This document shows, piece by piece, positions 45,279 through 53,793 of a DNA stretch of 64,000 nt. A program made the translations under genes and the position numbers. The notes under the pieces were generated by a model. The model ran no database searches, was not told the DNA's origin, and saw nothing but the letters and a program-made list of their open reading frames with translations. Source of the DNA: Cellulophaga algicola DSM 14237 (GTDB taxonomy: Bacteria > Bacteroidota > Bacteroidia > Flavobacteriales > Flavobacteriaceae); the NCBI RefSeq assembly GCF_000186265.1, contig NC_014934.1:2046001-2110000 (forward strand), read 5' to 3'. How positions within the stretch are numbered: position 1 is the first letter of the stretch; each line of letters begins with the position of its first letter.

Positions 45279-46556
45279 ATGATAAAATCAATAAGGAAGT
45301 ATTTAAAAGCATGGTATTATAAGGTGTTATATAGCATTGCATTTTATCCTGTTCTACTTAGTATTCTATTTCTAATTATTGCGGTAACAACTAATCGTGC
45401 CGAAAGTTTAGAGATTGTAGTAAAACTTAAGGAGAAAATTCCTTATTTATTTATTTCAGACTATGATACCTCAAGGGCTATATTAAACACTTTAGTCGCA
45501 GGCATATTATCGCTAACCGTTTTTAGCTTTTCTATGGTCATGGTGGTTCTTAGCCAAGCTTCTTCCAATTTTTCTCCTCGGGTATTGCCCAGCTTAATTT
45601 CAAATAAGAAACACCAACTAATTTTAGGGTTTTACATTGGCACCCTACTTTACTGTATTTTCTCGTTAATAACCTTGGGTGCTAAAGGAGTAGATTCTGA
45701 TGCTATTGGTCTGTCTACAATGCTTGCCGCAATGTTTAGTGTTGTTTGTATTGTGTTTTTTGTAGATTTTATTCACAGCATATCAACCGCAATTCAAATT
45801 AATAATATTATAGATCGTATTTATGTTTCTAGTTCTAAATCATTACAAAAAGCGTATAATTCTCAGCATAAAAAAATCACGTTAAGTGTATCAGAAACTA
45901 CTAATTTTAAACCGCTAGTGATCAAGAAAACAGGTTACTATATTAGTTTTGATATGTCATTAATTTCAGCAGCTAGTAAAAATAAAGAATTGCAAATAAA
46001 TGTTTTACCTTATTTAAATCAGCACCTATGGGAGGGTGATGTTATTGCTACGGTTTCTAAAAACTTGACTGATGAAACCATGGATGAATTATTATTCGGG
46101 TTTAACTTATCTACTAACAGACATTCTGGAGATGAGGGTATTGGTGGAATGATAAAACTTATGGAAATTGCTGTTAAGGCAATGTCGCCTGGTATTAATG
46201 ATCCCGGAACTGCTATAGAGGCAGTAACAAAATTAGGGAAATTACTATATCAATCGGTTGCTTTTGCTAATGCTACTTCAGAAGCTGTTGTACATACAAA
46301 GTGGATTGTTGTGTCTCACAATATTGCGATAGAAGAATTATTGCGAATAATTATACAACCAATACGTTTTTATGCAAAGGAAGATTGTACGGTCTTATTC
46401 CAGTTAATAAAAGCTTTAAAATATAGTATGACCAATCCTAAAATTTCCGAAGATAATAAGGCGAGTATCGTAATGGAACTTTCTATACTTGAGGCAGACG
46501 TAAAAAAATATATTGTTAACGAGGCTGATAGGAGAAAGTTACTACAGCAGTTCTAG
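45279..46556 (+). CDS. DUF2254 family membrane protein
   Basis: 425 residues from the ATG at 45279; the frame is open for 63 bp more but adds only residues after the putative promoter. The N-terminal half has four membrane helices (about 17-37, 65-90, 110-132 and 140-165), with VFSFSMVMVVLSQASSNFSPR between them, which is the conserved element of DUF2254. The C-terminal 230 residues are cytoplasmic and contain the MSPGINDPGTA segment, also typical. Function unknown. Confidence 0.82.
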   Translation: MIKSIRKYLKAWYYKVLYSIAFYPVLLSILFLIIAVTTNRAESLEIVVKLKEKIPYLFISDYDTSRAILNTLVAGILSLTVFSFSMVMVVLSQASSNFSPRVLPSLISNKKHQLILGFYIGTLLYCIFSLITLGAKGVDSDAIGLSTMLAAMFSVVCIVFFVDFIHSISTAIQINNIIDRIYVSSSKSLQKAYNSQHKKITLSVSETTNFKPLVIKKTGYYISFDMSLISAASKNKELQINVLPYLNQHLWEGDVIATVSKNLTDETMDELLFGFNLSTNRHSGDEGIGGMIKLMEIAVKAMSPGINDPGTAIEAVTKLGKLLYQSVAFANATSEAVVHTKWIVVSHNIAIEELLRIIIQPIRFYAKEDCTVLFQLIKALKYSMTNPKISEDNKASIVMELSILEADVKKYIVNEADRRKLLQQF

Positions 46557-46571
46557 TAATATAAGCATAAA

Positions 46572-46601
46572 AAAAGCCGTAACATAAATGCTACGGCTTT
46601 T
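46572..46601. terminator. Bidirectional terminator between convergent genes
   Basis: A 10-bp perfect stem AAAAGCCGTA/TACGGCTTTT, between the DUF2254 gene and the convergent 68-residue gene. Confidence 0.75.
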
Positions 46602-46626
46602 GAATTTAAAAAGGATAAATGCTTTT

Positions 46627-46833
46627 TTATTTTAGTAATTTCTTTACCAATAATAGTGTGCCAAATTTTTTGGCCATTTTAATCCCCGTTTGTAACCAAT
46701 TTAATGGTGATAAATCTTCCTGAACTTTAAGCTTTAGACCTTTCAACTCCTCAATAGCAATTTTCCGTTCTAAGCTTAAAAGCTTCAAGTCAAGCTCAAT
46801 TTCTTCGAATGAGGTATAATTTTTATTTCTCAT
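46627..46833 (-). CDS. Small hypothetical protein of the YtxH/holin-like cassette
   Basis: 68 residues. The first 45 form a charged helix (SFEEIELDLKLLSLERK); the last part, LVKKLLK, is basic and amphipathic. Start overlaps the stop of the holin-like gene by 4 bp (ATGA), so the two are coupled. It fits the third gene of a cassette often seen in Bacteroidota, but no function is known. Confidence 0.65.
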   Translation of the reverse strand: MRNKNYTSFEEIELDLKLLSLERKIAIEELKGLKLKVQEDLSPLNWLQTGIKMAKKFGTLLLVKKLLK

Positions 46834-47180
46834 GAGTCAAAATACGTTTTAGATAATTTTTTAATGATTACGCTATCTATGCTTTTTCTAACTAACAAGA
46901 GGAGTAAAACCATAAGGATAAAAATTCCTCCAACAATTAAATAGCCAAGAGCCATATCGTCAAAATGGTTTCCAAGAGCAATTGCTCCGGCGATTGCCAT
47001 AAAAATTAGACCTAAGACGCATAAGCTACCTAATAGAACAATCTTTATCAGATAAGAAGATAATGTGGTCAACTGTTGAAATACTTTTAATTCAAAATAT
47101 TTCTTAGTAGATTTCACATAGGCCTCACCTGCATCGGCTGCGCTGTTTGTAGTATCATCTAAAGACTTTAAAATGCTCAT
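46830..47180 (-). CDS. Phage-holin-like (DUF1469 type) membrane protein
   Basis: 116 residues with two membrane helices (about 45-68 and 76-99) between polar ends, the layout of Phage_holin_3_6/DUF1469. Despite the domain name there is no prophage here; it is a chromosomal envelope protein that follows YtxH by 5 bp and overlaps the 68-residue gene by 4 bp. Function unknown. Confidence 0.75.
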   Translation of the reverse strand: MSILKSLDDTTNSAADAGEAYVKSTKKYFELKVFQQLTTLSSYLIKIVLLGSLCVLGLIFMAIAGAIALGNHFDDMALGYLIVGGIFILMVLLLLLVRKSIDSVIIKKLSKTYFDS

Positions 47181-47185
47181 TTTAA

Positions 47186-47515
47186 TTATGATTTCTGTAA
47201 TTTCTTATTCTTAGCTTTTAATTCAGATAATTTACTTTCTAAGGTAGTGATTACATCTTCTGTTTTATGACTTACATCAGAAACAATGTGCTCTATTTGC
47301 GTATCTAAAGATTCTCTTTTAGACGCTACAGAATGTGCTGCTCTATCTCTTAAATCTAAAGCTGTTTCTGCTAGTGTATCTCTTGTTGAAGCTGCTTGAT
47401 CTGCTATTTTTTGTCTTGTATTTACGCCTCTATCAGGAGCAAATAAAATTCCTAAAGCTGCTCCTATTGCGGTACCAGCTAATATCCCTAATAATGTATT
47501 ACTGTTATTATTCAT
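47186..47515 (-). CDS. YtxH-domain protein
   Basis: 109 residues from the ATG at 47515; upstream in-frame codons lie between promoter and ATG and are not needed. One Gly-rich membrane segment ([20 protein letters not shown]) is followed by a long charged helix (about 30-105). This is the YtxH pattern, seen in general-stress proteins. It heads the three-gene cassette 47515-46627 and has a -7 box at 47567. Confidence 0.85.
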   Translation of the reverse strand: MNNNSNTLLGILAGTAIGAALGILFAPDRGVNTRQKIADQAASTRDTLAETALDLRDRAAHSVASKRESLDTQIEHIVSDVSHKTEDVITTLESKLSELKAKNKKLQKS

Positions 47516-47566
47516 GTTATAAGTGTTTAAAATTTGTTGTGGTGATTGTATCTCAATAACCTTCAA

Positions 47567-47574
47567 CAAAGTTA
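47567..47574 (-). promoter_or_regulatory. -7 box TAACTTTG for the YtxH cassette
   Basis: Exact TAnnTTTG match on the minus strand, about 50 nt before the ATG at 47515. No TTG is found at the expected -33 distance, as with other stress genes in this region. Confidence 0.5.
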
Positions 47575-47723
47575 CTTAAATTGTAGCATTTATCTTGTCT
47601 TATTTGAATATTTGATTAACTGTAATGCCATGTATCTGAAAGCGTTAAGAATTGAATGGATTGCACTAAGTTGCCCAATATTTTGGCATTAGATTGCCCG
47701 ATAATAACAACTAAAAAAACAAT

Positions 47724-47900
47724 ATGGACATTAAAGAGAATGACTCGAAAACAAAATTTATAAAAGAATCTGATGAAGATACTAAGCATTACATACTACA
47801 AAAGAATAAAAAAACAAAATTAGGAATAGGAATTATAATTGTTTTTCTACTAGTAGTGATTGTTGGAATTATAATGTCCGGAGTATTTTTTGATTCTTAA
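47724..47900 (+). CDS. Small single-span membrane protein, 58 residues
   Basis: An N-terminal polar part of about 33 residues rich in Lys, Asp and Glu precedes one membrane helix (GIIIVFLLVVIVGIIM), so the N-terminus is expected in the cytoplasm. A bidirectional terminator lies 22 bp past the stop. It is not a known family to me; retained for its length, codon use and clean stop/terminator arrangement. Confidence 0.6.
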   Translation: MDIKENDSKTKFIKESDEDTKHYILQKNKKTKLGIGIIIVFLLVVIVGIIMSGVFFDS

Positions 47901-47921
47901 AACATGAGAAATAGATACCAT

Positions 47922-47956
47922 AAAAAAAAGGGTCGCAATTTGCGACCCTTTTTTTT
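47922..47956. terminator. Bidirectional terminator
   Basis: GGGTCGCA/TGCGACCC stem with ATT loop, flanked by 8-A and 8-T runs; serves the 58-residue gene and the convergent nitroreductase gene. Confidence 0.9.
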
Positions 47957-47968
47957 ATGAACGATAAA

Positions 47969-48592
47969 TTAATCATCATCGTGTTTTATTGTTTTCCAAC
48001 TGTCCATAAAGGCAAACTGACTCTGATCAATTCTTTGCCGTTCTTTTAATTCTGCTTTTTGTAACTCTGGAGATAGTTTGTCTAGCTCCCCACCATAATA
48101 ACCTAAAGCTATTGCAGAAGTTATGTGATAGTTCTCTGGAACATTAAATAGTTTCTCTGCCTGTTGCCAATCTAAACCTGCCATTTGATGCATGGCAATA
48201 CCCATGTATTGTGCTTGGGTGGTCATGTTGCCTATAGCTAAGCCTAAATCATGCAAGGCATGAAAGTTATCTTTATGATCTTCTGTTTTCTTTTCATAAG
48301 CAGTGATCATTAATAGTGGAGCATTTACAACCCATTCTTTATTAAAATCACTTAAGCAGGAAATAATATTTTGATAAGCTTCTGAATTTTTTTCAGCATA
48401 GATAAATCGCCATGGCTGTATATTATTACAACTAGGAGACCATCTAGCGGCTTCAAAAAGCTGATTCAAATGTTGTTTTTTAACCCTTACATCTTTAAAT
48501 GTTCTAGGACTATAGCGTTGCTTTAAAAGTGCAAATATTTCATAATCACTTTCAGCAATATTTTCTAATTGTATTTGTTTCGGTGATGTCAT
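47969..48592 (-). CDS. Nitroreductase-family flavoprotein
   Basis: 207 residues. The FMN-binding Arg cluster is in LKQRYSPRTF, followed by WSPSCNNIQPWRFIYA, the second FMN contact. The late segment AIALGYYGG is also typical. It would reduce nitro compounds, quinones or similar with NAD(P)H; the physiological substrate is unknown. It is in the stress island and is monocistronic. Confidence 0.9.
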   Translation of the reverse strand: MTSPKQIQLENIAESDYEIFALLKQRYSPRTFKDVRVKKQHLNQLFEAARWSPSCNNIQPWRFIYAEKNSEAYQNIISCLSDFNKEWVVNAPLLMITAYEKKTEDHKDNFHALHDLGLAIGNMTTQAQYMGIAMHQMAGLDWQQAEKLFNVPENYHITSAIALGYYGGELDKLSPELQKAELKERQRIDQSQFAFMDSWKTIKHDDD

Positions 48593-48697
48593 AATCTTTT
48601 CTTTTTCACCAACAAAAATACAATAGCGTTGATTTTGCTGTTGACGCTAACCCATATTACATTGATTCTTTTGAAACCAAGGTGTTAAAAATCAATA

Positions 48698-49726
48698 TTA
48701 TAGTTGTTCTTGGTTGTGTACTTCTTGTCCGTATTCGTCTTTGTAAATACGTAAAACAATTAAAAATAAGCTAATAAGTAGTGGGCCAAAAATTAAGCCT
48801 ATAAATCCAAATAGAGGGACACCAACAATAACTCCAATTAATGTAATCAATGGGTGTACATTATCAATCCTTTTTAGAATCACCAAACGGAGTAGGTTAT
48901 CTGTAGATCCAATAACGACCAATCCGTAGATAAGTATTCCCCAGGCTTGAAAATCATTCCCAGAGGCTAAGGTTAAGATAAAAACGGGTAATGTTCCTAT
49001 AAATGTGCCAATAAAAGGAATCATAGACCCAACAAATACGATAACTGCCCAAAAGAAAGGTTGTTCAATATTAAATATTAAGAAACCAATAAGCGCTACA
49101 ATACCCTGGGCAAAAGCTACCAGCGGAATCCCTAAAGCATTGGAGCGTACCATTGCTTGCACATCTTTACCTATAATTTTTAAATTATCATTACCAATAG
49201 GAATATATTCATAAAGAGACTCTCTTAGTTGTCTGCGATTGGTAAGCATATAATACAGCATAAAATACATTAAACCCAAAGCAATAAGAATATTGAAAGT
49301 GCCACCAGCAAAAGACTGTAAGCTATCTGATATCCAGCTGGAAACCGCCGAAGCATCTATTTTAGAAGTTAGGTCATATCCTATCTTATCTTCCCATGTT
49401 CCTAATTGTTTTTTGCTTGCTTTGATTACATCTTCTGAGTGTGCAACAGTATTTTCTATTTTATTTGCTAGCATCAATATTATTCCTCCAACAGGAATTA
49501 GAATGCCTATGACCGATCCAATTAAGAGTACGCTTACAGCCAAATCAGAATTCCAACCTCTTTTTACTAACTTTCCCATGGGTTTCCGTAATAATACATA
49601 GAAGGTTATGGCTCCTAGAACTCCTGATAAGTAGGGGAGCATCTCTGTGAAAATTAATGATGCCATTAATAGAATAAGAAGTATTATAAATAACTGCCTA
49701 ATCACTTTAGGATTTATTGCTTTCAT
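48698..49726 (-). CDS. AI-2E family transporter (PF01594)
   Basis: 342 residues with about eight membrane helices. The region FIGSMIPFIGTFIGTLPVF-like (residues about 232-250) and the GxxxxG pairs in the last third are characteristic of the family. Despite the name, most members are not shown to export autoinducer-2; some are Na+/H+ or other exporters. Start overlaps the stop of the YihY gene by 4 bp (ATGA), so both are translated from one mRNA. Confidence 0.87.
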   Translation of the reverse strand: MKAINPKVIRQLFIILLILLMASLIFTEMLPYLSGVLGAITFYVLLRKPMGKLVKRGWNSDLAVSVLLIGSVIGILIPVGGIILMLANKIENTVAHSEDVIKASKKQLGTWEDKIGYDLTSKIDASAVSSWISDSLQSFAGGTFNILIALGLMYFMLYYMLTNRRQLRESLYEYIPIGNDNLKIIGKDVQAMVRSNALGIPLVAFAQGIVALIGFLIFNIEQPFFWAVIVFVGSMIPFIGTFIGTLPVFILTLASGNDFQAWGILIYGLVVIGSTDNLLRLVILKRIDNVHPLITLIGVIVGVPLFGFIGLIFGPLLISLFLIVLRIYKDEYGQEVHNQEQL

Positions 49727-50664
49727 GATTTTATAGATTTAGATGGTTGTTCAGAATTTGTGTTGTTGTCTTCCAAAGCAACATAGCTTGGTGTAATTTT
49801 GTGGCCGTATCTTTTGGCGTAAATATAGGTGAACTCTGCACCGAAAAATAGAATCAGGCAAGAATAAGAAACCCAGAGAAGTATTAAAACAATTGTACCT
49901 GCCGCACCGTAAGTAGAACCAGGATTTGCCTCACCAAAATAAAAGCCTAAAAGCGATTTTCCTATGACAAATAAGACTGCGGTAATTAAAGCTCCAATCC
50001 AAACTGTTTTCCATCGAATTTTTGCATCTGGCATATACCGGAACATCAATGCAAATAGTACCGTTATGATGCCTATGGAGACTGTGAAATCTAATATATA
50101 AGCAATGTAAATTAAAATATCAGGAAAAACTTTTCTAATGTATTCGTTTAAGGCAGAAATACCTGCGGTAACAATAAAACTAACTAAGAGTAGGAAGCCA
50201 ATGACCAAGATAAATGCAAAACTTCTGGCTCTATCTGTAACTAATTTCCAAAAATTTGCGTTGGGGTTGGGTTTAATATGCCACATTTCATTTAGGGATA
50301 ATTTTAATTGATAAAATACCCCTGTAGCACCAAAAAGTAATGTTCCAATACCAATTATGGTAGAAATTAAATTTTCTTCCTTGTTTTGTGTTTCTGCAAT
50401 GATGGTTTCAATAGCTTCTGCCGCATTACTGCCCAGAGCAGTAGAGATTTCAGAGGTTAATCTTCCTTGAACAATTTCTGTTCCCCAAATACTACCTACA
50501 ATATTTATGATGATAATCAGTAAAGCAGGGAGCGATAACACGGCGTAATAAGCTACTACGGCACTTAGGCGCCACGGGTTTGCTTTGTCCCAAGCTTTAT
50601 AAGTATCCACAATTAAAGAGGGTAAATCTTTAAGTTTAAATTTTTTCTCGCTGTTATCTAGCAT
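49723..50664 (-). CDS. YihY/BrkB-family inner-membrane protein
   Basis: 313 residues, six membrane helices. WRLSAVVAYYAVLSLPALL is the N-terminal family signature; the pair FGATGVFYQLKLSLNEMWH and the late GAAGTIVLILLWVSYSCLILFFGAEF-type segment (given only as residues about 240-268) are also diagnostic. Often wrongly called ribonuclease BN. Precise function unknown. Forms an operon with the AI-2E-type gene. Confidence 0.88.
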   Translation of the reverse strand: MLDNSEKKFKLKDLPSLIVDTYKAWDKANPWRLSAVVAYYAVLSLPALLIIIINIVGSIWGTEIVQGRLTSEISTALGSNAAEAIETIIAETQNKEENLISTIIGIGTLLFGATGVFYQLKLSLNEMWHIKPNPNANFWKLVTDRARSFAFILVIGFLLLVSFIVTAGISALNEYIRKVFPDILIYIAYILDFTVSIGIITVLFALMFRYMPDAKIRWKTVWIGALITAVLFVIGKSLLGFYFGEANPGSTYGAAGTIVLILLWVSYSCLILFFGAEFTYIYAKRYGHKITPSYVALEDNNTNSEQPSKSIKS

Positions 50665-50861
50665 TAGCTTTAAAACTTTGTATTTATAGGTAAAAGTAAT
50701 TATGAAGTTTTAATTAATTTAACTGTATCAATAAATATATTTCTTTAATAAGTTCGGCTCAATTTTAAAAAGGTGATATCAGTCATTGCTGATCTGTTTT
50801 GTGAAGCGTATTTTTGTAGTATCATCTTTTGTAAGGGTGATTTTTTAAATAACAAACCACC

Positions 50862-51497
50862 ATGAAAAAAATTCTCCTTTTTATCATCTTAATTATCATT
50901 TCTAGCTGTAAGAGTACCAAGCTTGTAGATAGTTACAAGAATCCTGAAAATGTGGTATTCACGGCTTATAAAGTGTTATTGGTGGGCATGACGCCTAACC
51001 AGGAAACTAGAGTAGCCTTTGAAAGCCTACTTAAAGAAGAGTTTGATAAAAGAAAAATTGAATCTATGCGTAGCATTGATCTTTTTGATGTCAATTTCAC
51101 AGCATCTGCAAAGACCGAAGAAGAATTAAGAGCGGTAGAAAGACAGTTGCTAGATAAAGATTTTGATGCGGTTTTGTTTGCAAAGGTACTTGGCTCAGAA
51201 AGTAAACAGACGGTAAGAAAGAAAATATCTGATTGGGGGAATTATACAGGTAAGTTTAGAGATGATTATTTACAACATCAAGATATTTATAACAGTACCG
51301 GTTATTATGACCAGTTTAAAGTATATCATACAGAAACCACATTGTATTGTATTTGTGAGGGCAAAGAACAATCTATGGTTTGGCGTGGAAGTATAGATTT
51401 AACAGACCCGAAAAATATAGACAAGTCTATAGATGAATACGTACAACTTGTTGTAAACGCTATGCAGGAGCAAGATGTCATATTTAGAAAAAAATAA
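50862..51497 (+). CDS. Lipoprotein of unknown function
   Basis: 211 residues. Lipobox Cys17 (ISSCKST). The mature part has an alternating beta-alpha pattern with TAYKVLLVGMTPNQETR near the start and FDAVLFAKVLG in the middle, recalling the LVGMT-type start of DUF4136-like or TolB-N-like lipoproteins. I cannot name the family with certainty. No neighbouring gene on the same strand. Confidence 0.7.
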   Translation: MKKILLFIILIIISSCKSTKLVDSYKNPENVVFTAYKVLLVGMTPNQETRVAFESLLKEEFDKRKIESMRSIDLFDVNFTASAKTEEELRAVERQLLDKDFDAVLFAKVLGSESKQTVRKKISDWGNYTGKFRDDYLQHQDIYNSTGYYDQFKVYHTETTLYCICEGKEQSMVWRGSIDLTDPKNIDKSIDEYVQLVVNAMQEQDVIFRKK

Positions 51498-51569
51498 ACC
51501 CCTAAGCTTTGTTAAGTTTAGAGGTTGTAATTTTTAGTTTTTTTAATTAAATCTTATCTTTTGTTAAGG

Positions 51570-51707
51570 TTAAGGATAAAAAATAAGTCCCGCAAAATAA
51601 CTAAAGATTAGAACGATAATGAAAAATAGGATAGTAACAAGTAAGCTTATCCCAATTCTCTTGTAATCAATTGATCTGTGTTTTTGATGGTTAATACTGT
51701 CTTTCAT
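51570..51707 (-). CDS. Small single-span membrane protein, 45 residues
   Basis: A basic N-terminal part (NHQKHRSIDYKRIG) and one C-terminal membrane helix ending FYP. The orientation by the positive-inside rule is N-in. It was found by translating the gap on the minus strand. The start has no recognisable promoter, so confidence is moderate; small proteins of this design are common in Flavobacteriia. Confidence 0.45.
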   Translation of the reverse strand: MKDSINHQKHRSIDYKRIGISLLVTILFFIIVLIFSYFAGLIFYP

Positions 51708-52392
51708 AATTAATGGTTCAAGGTTCTGAATGTAAAGGTATTACGCCTACTTAAATTATATTGTTGTGGTTAGACGAATAGACATTTACTGTCGACGAAA
51801 ATCATATTTAAATAGATTAGCCAATTTTCAAGAGTAGGAAAAATCGCCTTTTTAAATAAATAGCAGCGCTTTTTAAGGGTTCTTGTCGTATTGAAAACTT
51901 CTTTCCTTTAATTATACTTCATTTAAAATGTAGATGAGCTGTTTCTTGTCTAAGAAATTTAGAATCATTACTTGTATTTAAGAGGTTGATTGTCAGTTAG
52001 ATAAATTTAATTTTTTGATAATGATTTTTTAACGTTCAATTTTAAAATAATTTCTTGTTTTTCCATTTTTTTTGTTTTCATTTGTCATCTCAAACCAATA
52101 TAAAATAAGCGGTTTGGCAACTAAGCTTTTAGCTACATATAATGAGTATTAATTTTATGTTCGGGGTATTGGAAAATAGGAAGGCAAATCCAATGCCGGT
52201 CTTCAAAAGAGGCAACCGAATAAAAGTATTTTCTTCTATAGAATCTAGGATCGTGAGCAGTCAACACGATTATTTTTTTATACCTACTACCCAACGTCAA
52301 ATCATTATCTAGGGATTGTATTAATTTATTTGGTAAAAACAGCAGTGTTTTTAAAATCAGTTTATTAGTTTTAACAAATACAATCCATTTTA
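51708..52392. other. 685-bp non-coding stretch upstream of the polyamine operon
   Basis: AT-rich, with no convincing gene. A 56-codon plus-strand frame (52142-52312) and an 89-codon minus-strand frame over the same DNA exist, but neither resembles a known protein. Only the final 100 bp would be needed for a promoter; the rest could be an untranslated leader or a remnant. No clear TTG/TAnnTTTG pair was found. Confidence 0.4.
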
Positions 52393-53793
52393 ATGAATAC
52401 AAAATATATCAATTTAATAGATCAAACGTATTATTTTCCTCAAGAAGAATTTACTTTAGAGGGCGAAAACCTTAATTTTCACGGCATTCCTTTAATGGAT
52501 TTGGTAGAGAAATATGGTAGCCCTATGAAATTTACTTACCTGCCTAAAATCTCTGAAAATATAAACAGAGCAAAAGCTTGGTTTAAAATTGCGATGGAAA
52601 AGAACGATTATAAGGGTAAGTACCACTATTGTTATTGTACAAAAAGTTCACATTTTCAACCTGTTTTAAATGAAGTACTGAATAATGATGTGCACATTGA
52701 AACTTCTTCTGCCTATGACATAAACATCGTGGAAAAGCTTAAGAAGAAAGGTAAAATTAAGGACGATACGTATGTAATATGTAACGGCTTTAAAAGAGAC
52801 GAGTATATAGATAACATTGGTAGGTTAATCAACGAGGGTCATCGTAATTGTATTCCTATTATAGATAACTACGAAGAGATAGATCTATTGTCAGATGTCA
52901 TTGGAGATACTTTTAAAGTCGGTATTCGTATCGCTTCAGAAGAAGAGCCTAAATTTGAGTTCTATACCTCAAGGCTAGGAATAGGGTATAAAAACATTGT
53001 TCCTTTTTATGAAAATCAGATAAAAGATAATGATAAAGTAGAGCTTAAAATGCTTCACTTCTTTATAAACACAGGAATTCGTGACAATGCCTATTATTGG
53101 AATGAATTGGTGAAATGTTTAAAAGTTTACATTCGCCTTAAAAAAATGTGCCCTTCATTAGACAGTTTAAATATTGGTGGCGGTTTTCCTATAAAGAATT
53201 CACTAGCTTTTGATTATGATTATCAATATATGATTGATGAAATTATCAATCAAATTAATATTGCTTGTCAAGAAGCGGAAGTTCCAGTACCTCATATATT
53301 TACAGAATTCGGTAGCTTTACGGTAGGAGAAAGTGGCGGCGCTATTTATGAAATATTATATCAAAAGCAACAAAACGATCGTGAGAAATGGAACATGATA
53401 GATTCTTCTTTCATTACCACCTTGCCAGATACTTGGGCAATTAATAAACGTTTTGTGATGTTGCCAATTAATCGTTGGCAAGATGAATATGAGCGCGTAC
53501 TCTTAGGAGGCTTAACGTGCGATAGTGATGATTATTACAATAGCGAACAAAATATGAACGCTATTTATTTACCAAAATATAGAAGAGATAAACCTTTGTT
53601 TATCGGCTTTTTTAATACAGGAGCATATCAAGAATCTATAGGAGGTTATGGAGGTTTGCAACATTGTTTAATACCGCAGCCAAAACATATTCTTATAGAC
53701 AGAGATGAAAACGGGAAATTAACAACCAAATTATTCAACGAACAACAAAAAGCAGAAGACCTGCTAAAAATTTTAGGCTATGACGACAACTAA
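52393..53793 (+). CDS. speA: Arginine decarboxylase (fold III, PLP-dependent)
   Basis: 466 residues, shorter than the 630-residue E. coli SpeA but of the size seen in Flavobacteriia. The alanine-racemase-like barrel has PLP-binding Lys84 in YCTKSSHF, the GGGFP turn (phosphate contact) and catalytic Cys376 in LTCDSDD. It converts arginine to agmatine in the cytoplasm. The next gene encodes agmatinase and overlaps by 14 bp, which fixes the substrate as arginine rather than ornithine or lysine. Confidence 0.88.
   Translation: MNTKYINLIDQTYYFPQEEFTLEGENLNFHGIPLMDLVEKYGSPMKFTYLPKISENINRAKAWFKIAMEKNDYKGKYHYCYCTKSSHFQPVLNEVLNNDVHIETSSAYDINIVEKLKKKGKIKDDTYVICNGFKRDEYIDNIGRLINEGHRNCIPIIDNYEEIDLLSDVIGDTFKVGIRIASEEEPKFEFYTSRLGIGYKNIVPFYENQIKDNDKVELKMLHFFINTGIRDNAYYWNELVKCLKVYIRLKKMCPSLDSLNIGGGFPIKNSLAFDYDYQYMIDEIINQINIACQEAEVPVPHIFTEFGSFTVGESGGAIYEILYQKQQNDREKWNMIDSSFITTLPDTWAINKRFVMLPINRWQDEYERVLLGGLTCDSDDYYNSEQNMNAIYLPKYRRDKPLFIGFFNTGAYQESIGGYGGLQHCLIPQPKHILIDRDENGKLTTKLFNEQQKAEDLLKILGYDDN

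Noticed and set aside
46830-47180. Holin-like protein as a sign of prophage
   Set aside because: No lysin, tail, capsid or integrase genes are close; the gene belongs to a chromosomal YtxH cassette.
49293-49601. Plus-strand frame of 102 codons within the AI-2E-type gene
   Set aside because: Antisense shadow of a clear membrane protein gene.
52133-52402. Minus-strand frame of 89 codons upstream of speA
   Set aside because: It overlaps the speA start, has no recognisable motif and no promoter. Not accepted as a gene, though the DNA remains unexplained.
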